Shown piece by piece: positions 36,760-45,450 of a stretch of 64,000 bases of DNA (position 1 is its first letter; each line of letters starts with the position of its first letter). The position numbers and the translations under genes are program-made. The notes below the pieces were generated by a model. That model worked only from the letters and a program-made list of their open reading frames with translations. It made no database searches and was not told where the DNA came from. The stretch comes from Candidatus Gastranaerophilales bacterium (GTDB taxonomy: Bacteria; Cyanobacteriota; Vampirovibrionia; Gastranaerophilales; Gastranaerophilaceae), in the NCBI GenBank assembly GCA_944323945.1, contig CALUUL010000003.1:1-64000 (forward strand). The letters run 5' to 3'.

Positions 36760-37313
36760 ATGGAATTTTGGTTGTATAATGCTAGAATCTAGAAATAATA
36801 ATCCAAAAATCAGAAAATAAAGATAAAATCTTGTTAGTTGTGAAAAAATTATTAAAAATAATTTTTTATTTCAAGAATCTAGTGATTTTAAGGCTAGACA
36901 TTCAATATTTTAATTGCAAGTTTACATAATGTCATTTATCCAAACACTTTCAATATCAGGTGAATATATACATTTATATAATGGATGCTCTTTAAGAAAA
37001 TTTTGGGAATTTAATAATTGGTTTTCTTTCTATTGTGATAGAATAAAATTTTGTCTGCTAAATCAGAAATTATTTCTACTTTTATTCAATATTTCCTGTT
37101 TAATTAAAAAGTTATAAATCAAAAAATAATCAAACAAAGAGTTATTTTAGATTAAAGCAGAATGTGAATGAAGAATTTAATGCACCATATAATTCAGAAT
37201 TTTCTGAACATCTATTAAAAAATTTTTTATAGATAAGCTATAAGAATTTAAATATTAGCAATAATTTTTTTTTTAAGTTTTTATTATAATAAGTTGTCAA
37301 AAAGGATTTTCAA
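36760..37313. other. 554-base non-coding stretch around the putative dif site
   Basis: No convincing gene lies here. It holds the dif-like site (36919-36946), an AT-only hairpin with 11-base arms (36843-36867), two copies of AGAATCTAG (36784 and 36874), and an open frame of about 40 codons ending at 37232 without a start codon, which could be a gene remnant. Open frames here have no ribosome-binding sites. Confidence 0.55.
36919..36946 (-). other. dif: putative dif site (XerC/XerD recombination)
   Basis: On the plus strand the arm AGTTTACATAA is identical to the reverse complement of the XerD-side arm of B. subtilis dif (TTATGTAAACT) and matches 9 of 11 bases of the E. coli arm. A 6-base core (TGTCAT) and an arm TTATCCAAACA (minus strand TGTTTGGATAA, 7 of 11 with E. 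coli) follow. It lies in a gene-poor stretch where strand composition reverses. The comparison sites are recalled, not searched. Confidence 0.65.
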
Positions 37314-38321
37314 ATGGATAATATTAAACCGAAAATATTTGCAAGTTTTCAAACATTTCAAGACGTCACAAGTCCCCCTACTGGTTCTAGTGAAAAAGAA
37401 TATAATGCAAGTTTCACTGAAAAAAGAAAAGCAAATGATTTGTTGCAAAAATACTATGTTAAAAATGCTGGAAGTGTAATTATTAATCCGCAATTAAATT
37501 CAAGTACCCAAATTTTTACTCCAGATGAAATCAAGAGAATAAAAAACCTAACTGGTACTATTGAGAGTAAAGTGGACATAGTTAAAGCAATGTATCTTGA
37601 AAAAAGAGGGTACGACAAAGATTTAGTTGATGTTGAATTTAAAGGTTCTGAATTTTCTCATAATGGTGCAGCAGGTAATTTTGACCCAGTATCAGGTAAG
37701 GTTGTTTTATATATTGATCAAGACCAAAATAAGACAAATGAAGAACTTGCATCTATTATTTATCATGAACTTAGACATTTTGAACAACATGCAAGGACTT
37801 TTAAAATCGTTGGATTAGAAAATGCAATATCTGAGCATGATAATTCTATTTATAAAATGGAACAAGAATTAAAAGAATCCATAAGAGATCTTGAGGAAGA
37901 GGTTGCGAATATTTGTGATGATGATGATTTTGCTGAAATAAAAAGACAATATCAAGATGTAATTACTTCACAAAAAGCAATGCTTGAAGAATTATCTTCT
38001 CATCGGTTAAATAGATCTTTTTGGGAAAAAGCAATTGCACAAACAAAAGCAAGAGAAAATTTTAGTAAAGATTTAACTTTAAAAAATTGGCTATATCCTG
38101 AATCTTGTCCAAGACTTGAAGAATATGATGATGGAATAACATATGAAGACGTTGAATATTACACTAATCCTTATGAAGTTGATGCATACAATTTTGAAAT
38201 AAGAGTTGAAGAAGAACTTGGCATACCTAGTGAAGATAACAAGAAACTTTTAGAACTAAATGCAAAATTAAAAAATTATTTAAAAATTTTATATGATAGA
38301 AAAACTTCAAAAAGTGTGTGA
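37314..38321 (+). CDS. putative HExxH metalloprotein of unknown family
   Basis: This 335-residue soluble protein has no signal peptide. A zincin motif HELRH lies at residues 151-155 (context IIYHELRHFEQHA), just after a strand with VVLYIDQD, which resembles neutral zinc peptidases. The third metal ligand is not evident; a glutamate-rich coiled-coil region (about 165-225) follows. It has AAGGA 7 bases before its start. Activity is inferred only from the motif. Confidence 0.65.
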   Translation: MDNIKPKIFASFQTFQDVTSPPTGSSEKEYNASFTEKRKANDLLQKYYVKNAGSVIINPQLNSSTQIFTPDEIKRIKNLTGTIESKVDIVKAMYLEKRGYDKDLVDVEFKGSEFSHNGAAGNFDPVSGKVVLYIDQDQNKTNEELASIIYHELRHFEQHARTFKIVGLENAISEHDNSIYKMEQELKESIRDLEEEVANICDDDDFAEIKRQYQDVITSQKAMLEELSSHRLNRSFWEKAIAQTKARENFSKDLTLKNWLYPESCPRLEEYDDGITYEDVEYYTNPYEVDAYNFEIRVEEELGIPSEDNKKLLELNAKLKNYLKILYDRKTSKSV

Positions 38322-38468
38322 CTTAATAAAATTCTCAAAACTATTGTTACTTTTTATCGAACCACTAACGAATTAATAGCTAATTTTGCGGATAGATAGA
38401 AATTTATGAATATTATTTACTTTGGCTCAAAATAATTTAAATAAAGACAAATATTTATAGAAAATAAA

Positions 38469-38494
38469 AAGGGGAATGAATAATCATTCCCCTT
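38469..38494 (-). terminator. terminator of the tRNA-Arg gene
   Basis: A perfect 11-base-pair hairpin AAGGGGAATGA/TCATTCCCCTT with a four-base loop is followed on the minus strand by TTTATTTT. It lies 8 bases after the tRNA 3' end. Confidence 0.85.
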
Positions 38495-38502
38495 AATAAA
38501 AA

Positions 38503-38576
<74 letters not shown>

Positions 38577-38585
38577 TCACAAGAA

Positions 38586-38614
38586 TATTAAATCATATAA
38601 ATTTTAAATTTCAA
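38586..38614 (-). promoter_or_regulatory. tRNA-Arg promoter
   Basis: On the minus strand TTGAAA (38609-38614), a 17-base spacer and TTAATA (38586-38591) sit just before the tRNA 5' end at 38576. Confidence 0.65.
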
Positions 38615-38720
38615 GAAAAACTTTTTAACTTAAATGTAACAAATGTAAAATTATTTTGAAAACTAGCAAAAATTATAAAAAAAAATACTTTATTTATATG
38701 TTAGTCAGGAGAAATTACAA

Positions 38721-39050
38721 ATGATTTCACTAAATCCATATCAATATCAACAAATGCAAGCCGCGGGAGCAAGTAATGCCGGAGTTTCATTTGGTGCCGG
38801 ACAACAACAATTTGAACCACAAAGTACTGAAGAAAAGAACATTTTTGCTTCAGAGAATAATGTTTCAACATCTTCTGTTCAAGGTTTATCCGGAGTTGCT
38901 CCAGGTAATTATCATGGTGTAAATAATATTAGGCAAAATCAAGGTGGAGATGTTGGTCTTGTTGAACGTCTTGATAGATTAGACGCAGCTTATCAAAAGC
39001 CAAACCAACAAAATGAGTATAGAGCAAATAAACTTGATTTGTATGCTTAA
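38721..39050 (+). CDS. small Gln/Ser/Gly-rich protein of unknown function
   Basis: This 109-residue hydrophilic protein has low-complexity composition: NPYQYQQMQ at the start, a Gly/Ala/Ser stretch, and a charged C-terminal part (VERLDRLDAAYQKPNQQNEYR). No signal peptide, cysteine or tryptophan is present and it is probably largely disordered. A good CAGGAGA ribosome-binding site supports it as a gene. Confidence 0.6.
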   Translation: MISLNPYQYQQMQAAGASNAGVSFGAGQQQFEPQSTEEKNIFASENNVSTSSVQGLSGVAPGNYHGVNNIRQNQGGDVGLVERLDRLDAAYQKPNQQNEYRANKLDLYA

Positions 39051-39053
39051 TAT

Positions 39054-39081
39054 TTGATTAAATTGAAATTTAAGATATAAT
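39054..39081 (+). promoter_or_regulatory. promoter, probably leaderless, for the 39088 gene
   Basis: TTGATT (39054-39059), a 16-base spacer and TATAAT (39076-39081) precede the ATG at 39088 by 6 bases, with no ribosome-binding site. Confidence 0.55.
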
Positions 39082-39087
39082 TATTGT

Positions 39088-39327
39088 ATGAAGAATCTGT
39101 ACAACATTGATGACTGGTCTAATTTTTCTTGTCTTAGATTAGGTGAAATATTACTAGAATCAGGCAAGATTAATTTGTATCATTTGTCTATGGTTCTGGA
39201 TGTTCAACGTTTTAAAAAAATGCCTATGGGTGAAATTTTTTTAACTATGAAAATAATTAGTAAAAAAGATTTGAAACAAGCATTGTATATTCAAAAAATG
39301 ATACAGAAAAGATGCAATAATGCATAA
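39088..39327 (+). CDS. stand-alone MshEN/GspE N-terminal-like domain protein
   Basis: This 79-residue protein has the double helix-pair pattern of the N-terminal domain of type II secretion/type IV pilus ATPases: LRLGEILLESGKINLYHLSMVLDVQ, then KMPMGEIFLTMKIISKKDLKQALYIQ. In those proteins the domain contacts the pilus machinery or binds c-di-GMP. Here no ATPase follows, so it may be a free regulator. It overlaps the phosphoesterase gene by 8 bases. The fold assignment is by pattern only. Confidence 0.65.
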   Translation: MKNLYNIDDWSNFSCLRLGEILLESGKINLYHLSMVLDVQRFKKMPMGEIFLTMKIISKKDLKQALYIQKMIQKRCNNA

Positions 39328-40144
39328 AATATCTAAAAAAATCATATTTCTCTTTATAGCTTTTATTTTTATTCAGGGAATTTCATTTGCTGAAATTTTA
39401 GAGTTTGCACAAATAAGTGATGTTCATTATACTCTTGAAAATAAAAGTATGGATAAATATTTATATTTTCTTTCTTTATCTTTAAAAAAGAGGAATCCTG
39501 ATTTTGCAATTTTTTTAGGAGATAACGTTGATAAATCAAGAGAAGAAGATGTAATAGGCTTTATGCGCGCAATTCATCCAATAAAAATTCCCTATTATGT
39601 TGTTTTAGGAAAAAATGATGCACACAAATTAAGTGGTATTGAAAAAGAAACATATCTTGATATTGTAACAACATTCAACAATAACCAGGAAAGTGGATTG
39701 AAATATTATTATTTCAAACCTAATAATGATATTATATGCGTAGTTTTGGATGATAATCCCGATTTTGCACCATCGAAGCATGGACAAATAACTGATGAAC
39801 AAATTATTTGGCTTGAAAAACTTCTTTTGAAATATCCCAAAAAATTATTTTTGATTTTTCACCATTGTCCATTATTACCACCCAGGTCAGAATATAAACT
39901 TTCAATGTTAAATACAGAAAAATATAAAGAGTTATTAAAAAAATATAATAATATACTAACAATTTCATCCGGACATTATCATCAAGAAGCCATACAAGTT
40001 GATGAAAATGGAATAAGGCATATCTCCGCACCAGCCTTCAAAGATATACCTCATTCATACCAAATAATCAAAATAATTTACGATGAAAAAACCATCAAAT
40101 CACCTAAGGACATTGAAGTAATTGTATCAAAAGTAAAAGTATAA
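39320..40144 (+). CDS. exported calcineurin-like metallophosphoesterase
   Basis: This 274-residue protein has a signal peptide (about 1-24, ending ISFAE). The metallophosphoesterase motifs are D34 and H36 (QISDVHYT), D68 (FLGDNVD), FHHCP and SGHYH. The usual GNH[DE] block reads GKND (residues 97-100), so the conserved Asn-His pair is shifted or altered, which could affect the second metal. Substrate unknown; periplasmic phosphodiesters are plausible. It is cotranslated with the small domain protein before it. Confidence 0.82.
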   Translation: MHKISKKIIFLFIAFIFIQGISFAEILEFAQISDVHYTLENKSMDKYLYFLSLSLKKRNPDFAIFLGDNVDKSREEDVIGFMRAIHPIKIPYYVVLGKNDAHKLSGIEKETYLDIVTTFNNNQESGLKYYYFKPNNDIICVVLDDNPDFAPSKHGQITDEQIIWLEKLLLKYPKKLFLIFHHCPLLPPRSEYKLSMLNTEKYKELLKKYNNILTISSGHYHQEAIQVDENGIRHISAPAFKDIPHSYQIIKIIYDEKTIKSPKDIEVIVSKVKV

Positions 40145-40720
40145 TCATTTACTTTCTTTATAGACGTAATTTCTGGCACAAGCAAACATTGCATTAGCAA
40201 GTCCTTGATTGTTGTCAAAATTAAAGCCTGAAGTTTTTAATAATTGTCTTAACCTTTCTTCCCAAAAATCATACATTTCTTCTTTAGAAACATCAAGAAC
40301 ATCAGCAATTACACTAACTTCTGCCCAATCAAGAGGAATTGGTCTTGCACCTCTTAAAATATCTACTATTTCCAACCTCTGTTTTCTTGGAAAAGACTTC
40401 AAAAACTGAACAGTCGACAATTTCTTCTCTTTTTGTTTTTCTCGTATAAATTCAGTAGTTTCGTCTATCAAAATTGGATCTTGCGGAATCTTGTATTCAA
40501 CAAATTCATCCGGAGAAATATCCATAACAGTGGCAATTCTTTCAAGAGTTGTACTTCTTGTTGAGAAAGGGATTGATTCATCAATCAGATTATAGACATA
40601 AGAAAGAGTAACTCCAATCATTTGAGCAAAATCTTTCTTATGTAAGTGAGTGTTTTCTAAAAAATTATAGAGCATTTCACTGCTTTTCATTCTAATTATT
40701 GAATCTTTGTTAGTAGTCAT
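40145..40720 (-). CDS. XRE family DNA-binding protein
   Basis: This 191-residue protein has an N-terminal helix-turn-helix (HKKDFAQMIGVTLSYVYNLID through RIATVMDISPDEF, about residues 27-80). A second region (about 110-165; FPRKQRLEIVDILRGARPIPLDWAEVSVIADVLDVS) also looks like a helix-turn-helix, so it may bind two half sites. A good AGGAGATAA ribosome-binding site precedes it. It ends one base after the convergent phosphoesterase. Targets are not evident. Confidence 0.78.
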   Translation of the reverse strand: MTTNKDSIIRMKSSEMLYNFLENTHLHKKDFAQMIGVTLSYVYNLIDESIPFSTRSTTLERIATVMDISPDEFVEYKIPQDPILIDETTEFIREKQKEKKLSTVQFLKSFPRKQRLEIVDILRGARPIPLDWAEVSVIADVLDVSKEEMYDFWEERLRQLLKTSGFNFDNNQGLANAMFACARNYVYKESK

Positions 40721-40820
40721 AAGTTATCTCCTATTTTTTATAATAATTAGTCATTTTAAAGAGTTTTTAATTGGTAAGTTGAATATAAATGTGGGATAAT
40801 TTATAAAAAAGGAAGCATGT

Positions 40821-41387
40821 ATGAAATTATTAATCTGTTTAGGTAATCCTGGGATTAAATATGAAAATACAAGACATAATGTTGGTTTTATGTTTGCAGA
40901 TTTATTATGTAAAAGACTTGAATGTAATTTTTCTATGGAACCAAAATTCAAATGTGAAATAGCAAAAGGTACATATAAAAATGAAGCAATTTGGATAATA
41001 AAACCACAAACATATATGAATCTTTCAGGCGAATCATTAGCAATATTAAAAAATTTTTATAAATTAGATTTAAAAACACTATTAGTTGTATATGACGATA
41101 TTTCATTAAATATAGGGACTATACGATTTAAAGCAAAAGGTTCTGATGGTGGACATAATGGAGTAAAATCAATTATTAATCATGCTCAAACACAAGTTTT
41201 TGACAGAATTAAAATTGGGATTGGACCACAACCTCAATATATGAAATCAGAGGACTATGTTCTACAGAACTTTTCACAAGAAGAAATGATAATTTTAAAA
41301 GATACATTTGATAAAACAATAGAGGCTTTTTTCTATTATTGTGATGTAAATGCAGACATAAATAAAGTACAAAATAAATATAATTAA
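40821..41387 (+). CDS. pth: peptidyl-tRNA hydrolase
   Basis: Pth cleaves peptidyl-tRNA released from stalled ribosomes. The N-terminal signature LICLGNPGIKYENTRHNVGF contains the catalytic His, and YDDISLNIGTIRFK and GSDGGHNGVKSI follow. The length of 188 aa is normal. An AAGGAAG ribosome-binding site lies before the ATG. Confidence 0.96.
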   Translation: MKLLICLGNPGIKYENTRHNVGFMFADLLCKRLECNFSMEPKFKCEIAKGTYKNEAIWIIKPQTYMNLSGESLAILKNFYKLDLKTLLVVYDDISLNIGTIRFKAKGSDGGHNGVKSIINHAQTQVFDRIKIGIGPQPQYMKSEDYVLQNFSQEEMIILKDTFDKTIEAFFYYCDVNADINKVQNKYN

Positions 41388-41702
41388 AAAAAAGAGGGCA
41401 TTTAGCCCTACTGTCTGGAATTAAGAATAGTTGGAAGTATGAAAAAGATACTTATATATAACTAAATAATTCGTAATTTCACAATTCGACAATAGGATAA
41501 AATAAAAATTCCCCTAATGGGTAGTATTAATAAAACCATTAAGTGCATATAATACACTTAATGGCAAAACCCTATATTTATGAGCCTACACAGTTTCTTA
41601 ATAATTTGTAAATATAAGTATTGACAAAATAATTTTTCTAATACATAATAAATATATAAAATAAAGTGTATGTTAAACACTTTAAACGAAAGAGGTAAAA
41701 AA
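41388..41702. other. 315-base intergenic region with inverted repeats
   Basis: No gene is seen. A perfect inverted repeat with arms CCATTAAGTG and CACTTAATGG (41536-41545 and 41555-41564, loop 9) has no T run, so it looks more like an operator or RNA structure than a terminator. A separate short hairpin lies at 41395-41409. The region precedes the 41703 gene, whose start has AGAGGT. Confidence 0.5.
41395..41409 (-). terminator. possible terminator on the minus strand
   Basis: AGGGC/GCCCT with a five-base loop is followed on the minus strand by C and nine T. It could end a minus-strand transcript from the ABC permease gene. Confidence 0.35.
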
Positions 41703-41987
41703 ATGAAAATTAAATCAATAAATTCATTTAATTATAACTCAACAAAGCCAAGCTTTAAACATACTGCTGTTCCTTATCCGGAATATGAAAGTGCATATTA
41801 TAATACTCCAGATACTTTAGGTACAAAAATTTCAGATTTAGTCTGTAAAATATCTGAACTATTCAGTCCAAAAGTAACAAAAGAAGCTTCTGAAATAAAA
41901 GAAAATATAGATAATATATATTCTGCAAAAAATAAAGAAATAAGTGAATTATCACCTAAAAAACAATTATTATCTGTACTTGCATAA
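41703..41987 (+). CDS. small protein of unknown function
   Basis: This 94-residue protein starts at the ATG at 41703 with AGAGGT upstream (an earlier in-frame ATG at 41670 has none). It begins with a Ser/Asn-rich segment containing PSFKHTAVPYP, and has a helical middle (ISDLVCKISELFSP, EASEIKENIDNIYS). No signal peptide is seen. It ends next to the convergent permease gene. I do not recognise a family. Confidence 0.55.
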   Translation: MKIKSINSFNYNSTKPSFKHTAVPYPEYESAYYNTPDTLGTKISDLVCKISELFSPKVTKEASEIKENIDNIYSAKNKEISELSPKKQLLSVLA

Positions 41988-41988
41988 T

Positions 41989-42879
41989 TCAGTCAATTTC
42001 GTTTACAACCCATTTTTTTCTTAATTTCCACTGTATTATCGTCATAATAAGAATAAACACAAAGAGAATATAAGCTATAGCAGATGCTTTTCCAATGTTA
42101 AAAAATTCAAAGGCATTTTTATATAGCCAATAAACAAGAATATTAGTTGAATTTTCCGGTCCACCTTGAGTCATTAGGTATATTAAGTCAAATACTTGAA
42201 AAGAGCTAATAGTAGTTATCAGTATAACAAAGAAAATTGTAGGACTTAAAAGCGGAATTGTCAGATAGACAAAAGTCTTATATGAATTTGCACCATCAAT
42301 TTTTGCGGCTTCATAAACTTGTTCATTTATAGATGAAAATCCTGATAAAAAAATAATCATATTATATCCAACCAATTTCCAAACAGATACAAATATTAAT
42401 ACTGGCATTGACAAATTAACATCATAAAGCCATTGCAAATTAGATTTCAAAATATAATTTACGAGTCCAATATTCGGATCAAAAAACCATTGCCATACCA
42501 TTGCAATAACAATCATAGGAGTTATAAAAGGCAAAAAGTATGATGTCTTATAAAACTCTTTTCCACACGTTTTATTTTTTATTATTGATGCTATTATAAG
42601 AGGAATAAATGTCGCAAAAATAGTAACAAAAATTGCATAAACAATTGTATTTTTCAAAATAAACCAAAATTCATTAGAATTTAAAAGATTCATATAATTT
42701 GAAAAAGCTACAAATTTTATTTCAGAAATTAAATCCCATTTAAAAAAGCTTAATATAAAAGAAAAAATTGAAGGTAAAAATATAAATACTATGCACCCCA
42801 AAAATGATGGAAGTACAAACAATAAAAAAATAAATATTTTTTCATTTAATTTACTTTTATTACAACAATTTCTTAGCAT
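41989..42879 (-). CDS. ABC sugar transporter permease (MalF/UgpA-like)
   Basis: This 296-residue inner-membrane permease has six helices and the EAA loop EAAKIDGANSYKTFVYLTIPLL (about residues 190-211), which docks to an ATPase of the MalK type. It is one of a usual permease pair; the second permease and ATPase are not in the window. A sugar-type binding protein is at 53500-54696 and could belong to the same system. No ribosome-binding site is obvious before its ATG. Confidence 0.9.
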   Translation of the reverse strand: MLRNCCNKSKLNEKIFIFLLFVLPSFLGCIVFIFLPSIFSFILSFFKWDLISEIKFVAFSNYMNLLNSNEFWFILKNTIVYAIFVTIFATFIPLIIASIIKNKTCGKEFYKTSYFLPFITPMIVIAMVWQWFFDPNIGLVNYILKSNLQWLYDVNLSMPVLIFVSVWKLVGYNMIIFLSGFSSINEQVYEAAKIDGANSYKTFVYLTIPLLSPTIFFVILITTISSFQVFDLIYLMTQGGPENSTNILVYWLYKNAFEFFNIGKASAIAYILFVFILIMTIIQWKLRKKWVVNEID

Positions 42880-42881
42880 TT

Positions 42882-42910
42882 TTGATTTTAGATTAAATAT
42901 TTTCTATAAT
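42882..42910 (+). promoter_or_regulatory. promoter for the 42959 operon
   Basis: TTGATT (42882-42887), a 17-base spacer and TATAAT (42905-42910) lie before the phosphohexomutase gene; a second TATAAT is at 42917-42922. The leader of about 40 bases contains AAGGGA. Confidence 0.55.
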
Positions 42911-42958
42911 GTTGAGTATAATCGTTTTTCAATTTTGAAACAAGGGATATAAATAAAT

Positions 42959-44446
42959 ATGAAAAAAACAATTAGTTTTAGTGCATTTGGGAAAAATGAT
43001 ATTCGTGGAATATATGGCGAAGATGTAACAGAAGAATTATTTTATTATGTGGGAAAAGGATATATTAAATATATCCAAGATAAAACAGGTCTAAAATCAA
43101 GTGATATTTGGATAACAATATCAAGAGATGCAAGATTACATTCAGAATCCCTTGCAAAAACATTAATTAAAGGCATAGTTCATATGGGTGCTAATGCAAT
43201 AAATTTAGATCTTGTTCCAACACCAATTGGATATTTTTCTGAATTTGCAACTATTCCCGAAAATATTTCAAAAGATGCAAAAATTTCAGGTGCTTTAATT
43301 GTAACAGCAAGTCATAATCCTCCAGAATATAATGGATTAAAATTGACATTTAATAAGTCATCTTTGAATGAAGAAGAAATAAAAAAAGTTAAAGAATATA
43401 CTATAGAACAGATGAGTAATGATATTACATCTGTAAAACACGGTGAATCAAGATTATATAACATTGTTCCACAATATCTTGATTTTTTAACATCAAGATT
43501 TGGAAGAATAGGCAGTGGAATAAAAATTGTTGTTGATAGTGCAAATGGAACAGCAGGTGTTGTAGCTCCAAAACTATATTCCGACATTGGTTGTGAAGTT
43601 ATTGAATTATACTCAGAACCAGATGGCAATTTCCCGCATCATCATCCAAACCCTAGTGACTTATCTACATTAGAAGACATAAAGAAAAAAGTTCTAAAAA
43701 CAAATGCTGATATAGGTATTGCATTTGACGGTGATTCGGATAGATTAGGTATTATAGATTCCGAAGGCAACGCTTTAACAGGTGATAAGTTATTATACAT
43801 ATATGCACAAGATGTAATAAAGGATTTATCAGTAAGAGGGGAACACCCTGTTATTGTATCAGAAGTCAAGTGTTCACAAGTACTATTTGATGAAATTAAT
43901 AACAATGGCGGTAAAGCAATAATGTCAAAAACAGGTCACGGATACATCAAAACAAAGATGAAAGAAACTAACGCAATATTAGCTGGTGAAATGTCAGGGC
44001 ATATGTTTTTTAAAGACAGATATTTTGGTTTTGATGATGCAATATATGCAGGTTGTAGAGTAATTGAAATATTAGCAAAAAATAAAAAAATAAATTCAAA
44101 TTTCAAATTGAGTAATTTATTAGTTCCATTTAACAGAGTTTGTACATTAGATGAAGTCAGACACAAATGTAAAAACAGTATAAAAAAGAAAGTACTATCA
44201 GAGATAACAAATCAAATAAAAAAAGATGAAATGATCTTCGGTACAAAAATAAATAATATAGTAACATTAGACGGTTTACGGATAATATTCCCTGACGGAT
44301 TTGCTTTAATAAGGCAAAGTAATACAGAGCCGGTATTTACACTGAGATTTGAAGCATCAAAAAAAGAAAAAGCAATACATTATAAAAATGTTATGGTTTC
44401 TTTACTTGATAAATATATTGAAAAATATTCAGAAGGTGAGGAATAA
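42959..44446 (+). CDS. phosphomannomutase/phosphoglucomutase
   Basis: This 495-residue enzyme of the alpha-D-phosphohexomutase family interconverts hexose 6- and 1-phosphates. The active-site phosphoserine is in VTASHNPPEYNGLK, the metal loop is FDGDSDRLGI, and the sugar-binding loop reads GEMSGHMFF. The C-terminal phosphate loop is RQSNTEPVFTLR. ManB/AlgC-type function would feed ManC (11770-13215). It heads a run with sppA, a Yip1 protein and a repeat protein; the sppA start overlaps its stop as TAATG. Confidence 0.93.
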   Translation: MKKTISFSAFGKNDIRGIYGEDVTEELFYYVGKGYIKYIQDKTGLKSSDIWITISRDARLHSESLAKTLIKGIVHMGANAINLDLVPTPIGYFSEFATIPENISKDAKISGALIVTASHNPPEYNGLKLTFNKSSLNEEEIKKVKEYTIEQMSNDITSVKHGESRLYNIVPQYLDFLTSRFGRIGSGIKIVVDSANGTAGVVAPKLYSDIGCEVIELYSEPDGNFPHHHPNPSDLSTLEDIKKKVLKTNADIGIAFDGDSDRLGIIDSEGNALTGDKLLYIYAQDVIKDLSVRGEHPVIVSEVKCSQVLFDEINNNGGKAIMSKTGHGYIKTKMKETNAILAGEMSGHMFFKDRYFGFDDAIYAGCRVIEILAKNKKINSNFKLSNLLVPFNRVCTLDEVRHKCKNSIKKKVLSEITNQIKKDEMIFGTKINNIVTLDGLRIIFPDGFALIRQSNTEPVFTLRFEASKKEKAIHYKNVMVSLLDKYIEKYSEGEE

Positions 44447-45450
44447 TGAAAGCATCTACATTAGCAAAAATAGTCGTTATTTTATGTATATTATCACTCA
44501 TATTAGGTTTTTTCTCAATAGATAGAAAAGATTATTATTATAGTGAAAATACAAACAGTAAAAAACTAATATCAAATACAAATAAAGTTGCAGTAATAGA
44601 ACTAGATGGAGTCATTACCTCATCATCTGAAAATAATTTTTTTTCAAAAGAAGCTAATGCAACAAACATGCTAAAGTCTTTAAAACAAGCGAAGGATGAC
44701 AATGAAATACAGGGCATTATTTTGAAAATAAATTCACCAGGTGGCACAGTAGCTATGTCACAAAATATATACAATCAAATTATAAATATAAGAAAAGATA
44801 AACCTATTATTGCTGTAATGGATGACGTAGCAGCTAGTGGAGGTTATTACATAGCTTCTGCAGCAGATAGAATAATTGCCCAAGAAGGTACGCTAACAGG
44901 CAGTATTGGTGTTATATTCTCGTTTATGGACTATCATAATTTACTCATTAACAAATTAAATATTGATCAAGTAGTAATAAAAAGCGGCAAATTCAAAGAC
45001 ATAGGTTCAAGCACAAGAGCAATGCTTCCTGAAGAAAAAGAATTAATGCAAAATATCGTAGATGATTCATATCAACAGTTTTTAGATGCAATACGAAAAG
45101 GAAGAATAGAAAGAACAGCTTGTTATGATGTTACAAAAGTTGATTTATCTGAGTCAATATTAACAAAATATGCCGATGGAAGAGTATTTACAGGTTCTCA
45201 AGCTAAAAAACTTGGTTTTATCGATGAAACAGGCGATATGGATACAGCAAAAATTATGATTGAAAAAATGATTCAACAAAAATTCAATAACAAACTAAAA
45301 ACAAAATTAATTAATTACAATAAAAAAAGTTCATTTGGAGACTATTTTTCAGGACTAACAGAATATTCTTTAAACAAAAATATAAAATTTTCAGATATAA
45401 TTCCAACAAGTATGATATTAAATAGAAGGCCTTTATATTTATGGGAATAA
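44446..45450 (+). CDS. sppA: signal peptide peptidase, SppA type
   Basis: This 334-residue membrane serine peptidase degrades cleaved signal peptides. It has one N-terminal membrane helix (about 7-24), then the S49 domain with LKINSPGGTVAMSQNIYN and the catalytic Ser in AASGGYYIASAADRIIAQ, and TGSIGVIF. This single-domain form is the size of B. subtilis SppA rather than the doubled E. coli one. It is translationally coupled to the gene before and overlaps the next by 10 bases. Confidence 0.93.
   Translation: MKASTLAKIVVILCILSLILGFFSIDRKDYYYSENTNSKKLISNTNKVAVIELDGVITSSSENNFFSKEANATNMLKSLKQAKDDNEIQGIILKINSPGGTVAMSQNIYNQIINIRKDKPIIAVMDDVAASGGYYIASAADRIIAQEGTLTGSIGVIFSFMDYHNLLINKLNIDQVVIKSGKFKDIGSSTRAMLPEEKELMQNIVDDSYQQFLDAIRKGRIERTACYDVTKVDLSESILTKYADGRVFTGSQAKKLGFIDETGDMDTAKIMIEKMIQQKFNNKLKTKLINYNKKSSFGDYFSGLTEYSLNKNIKFSDIIPTSMILNRRPLYLWE

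Noticed and set aside
36914..37117. 67-codon open frame in the 36.8-37.3 kb gap
   Set aside because: No ribosome-binding site, no recognisable protein, and it runs over the dif-like site.
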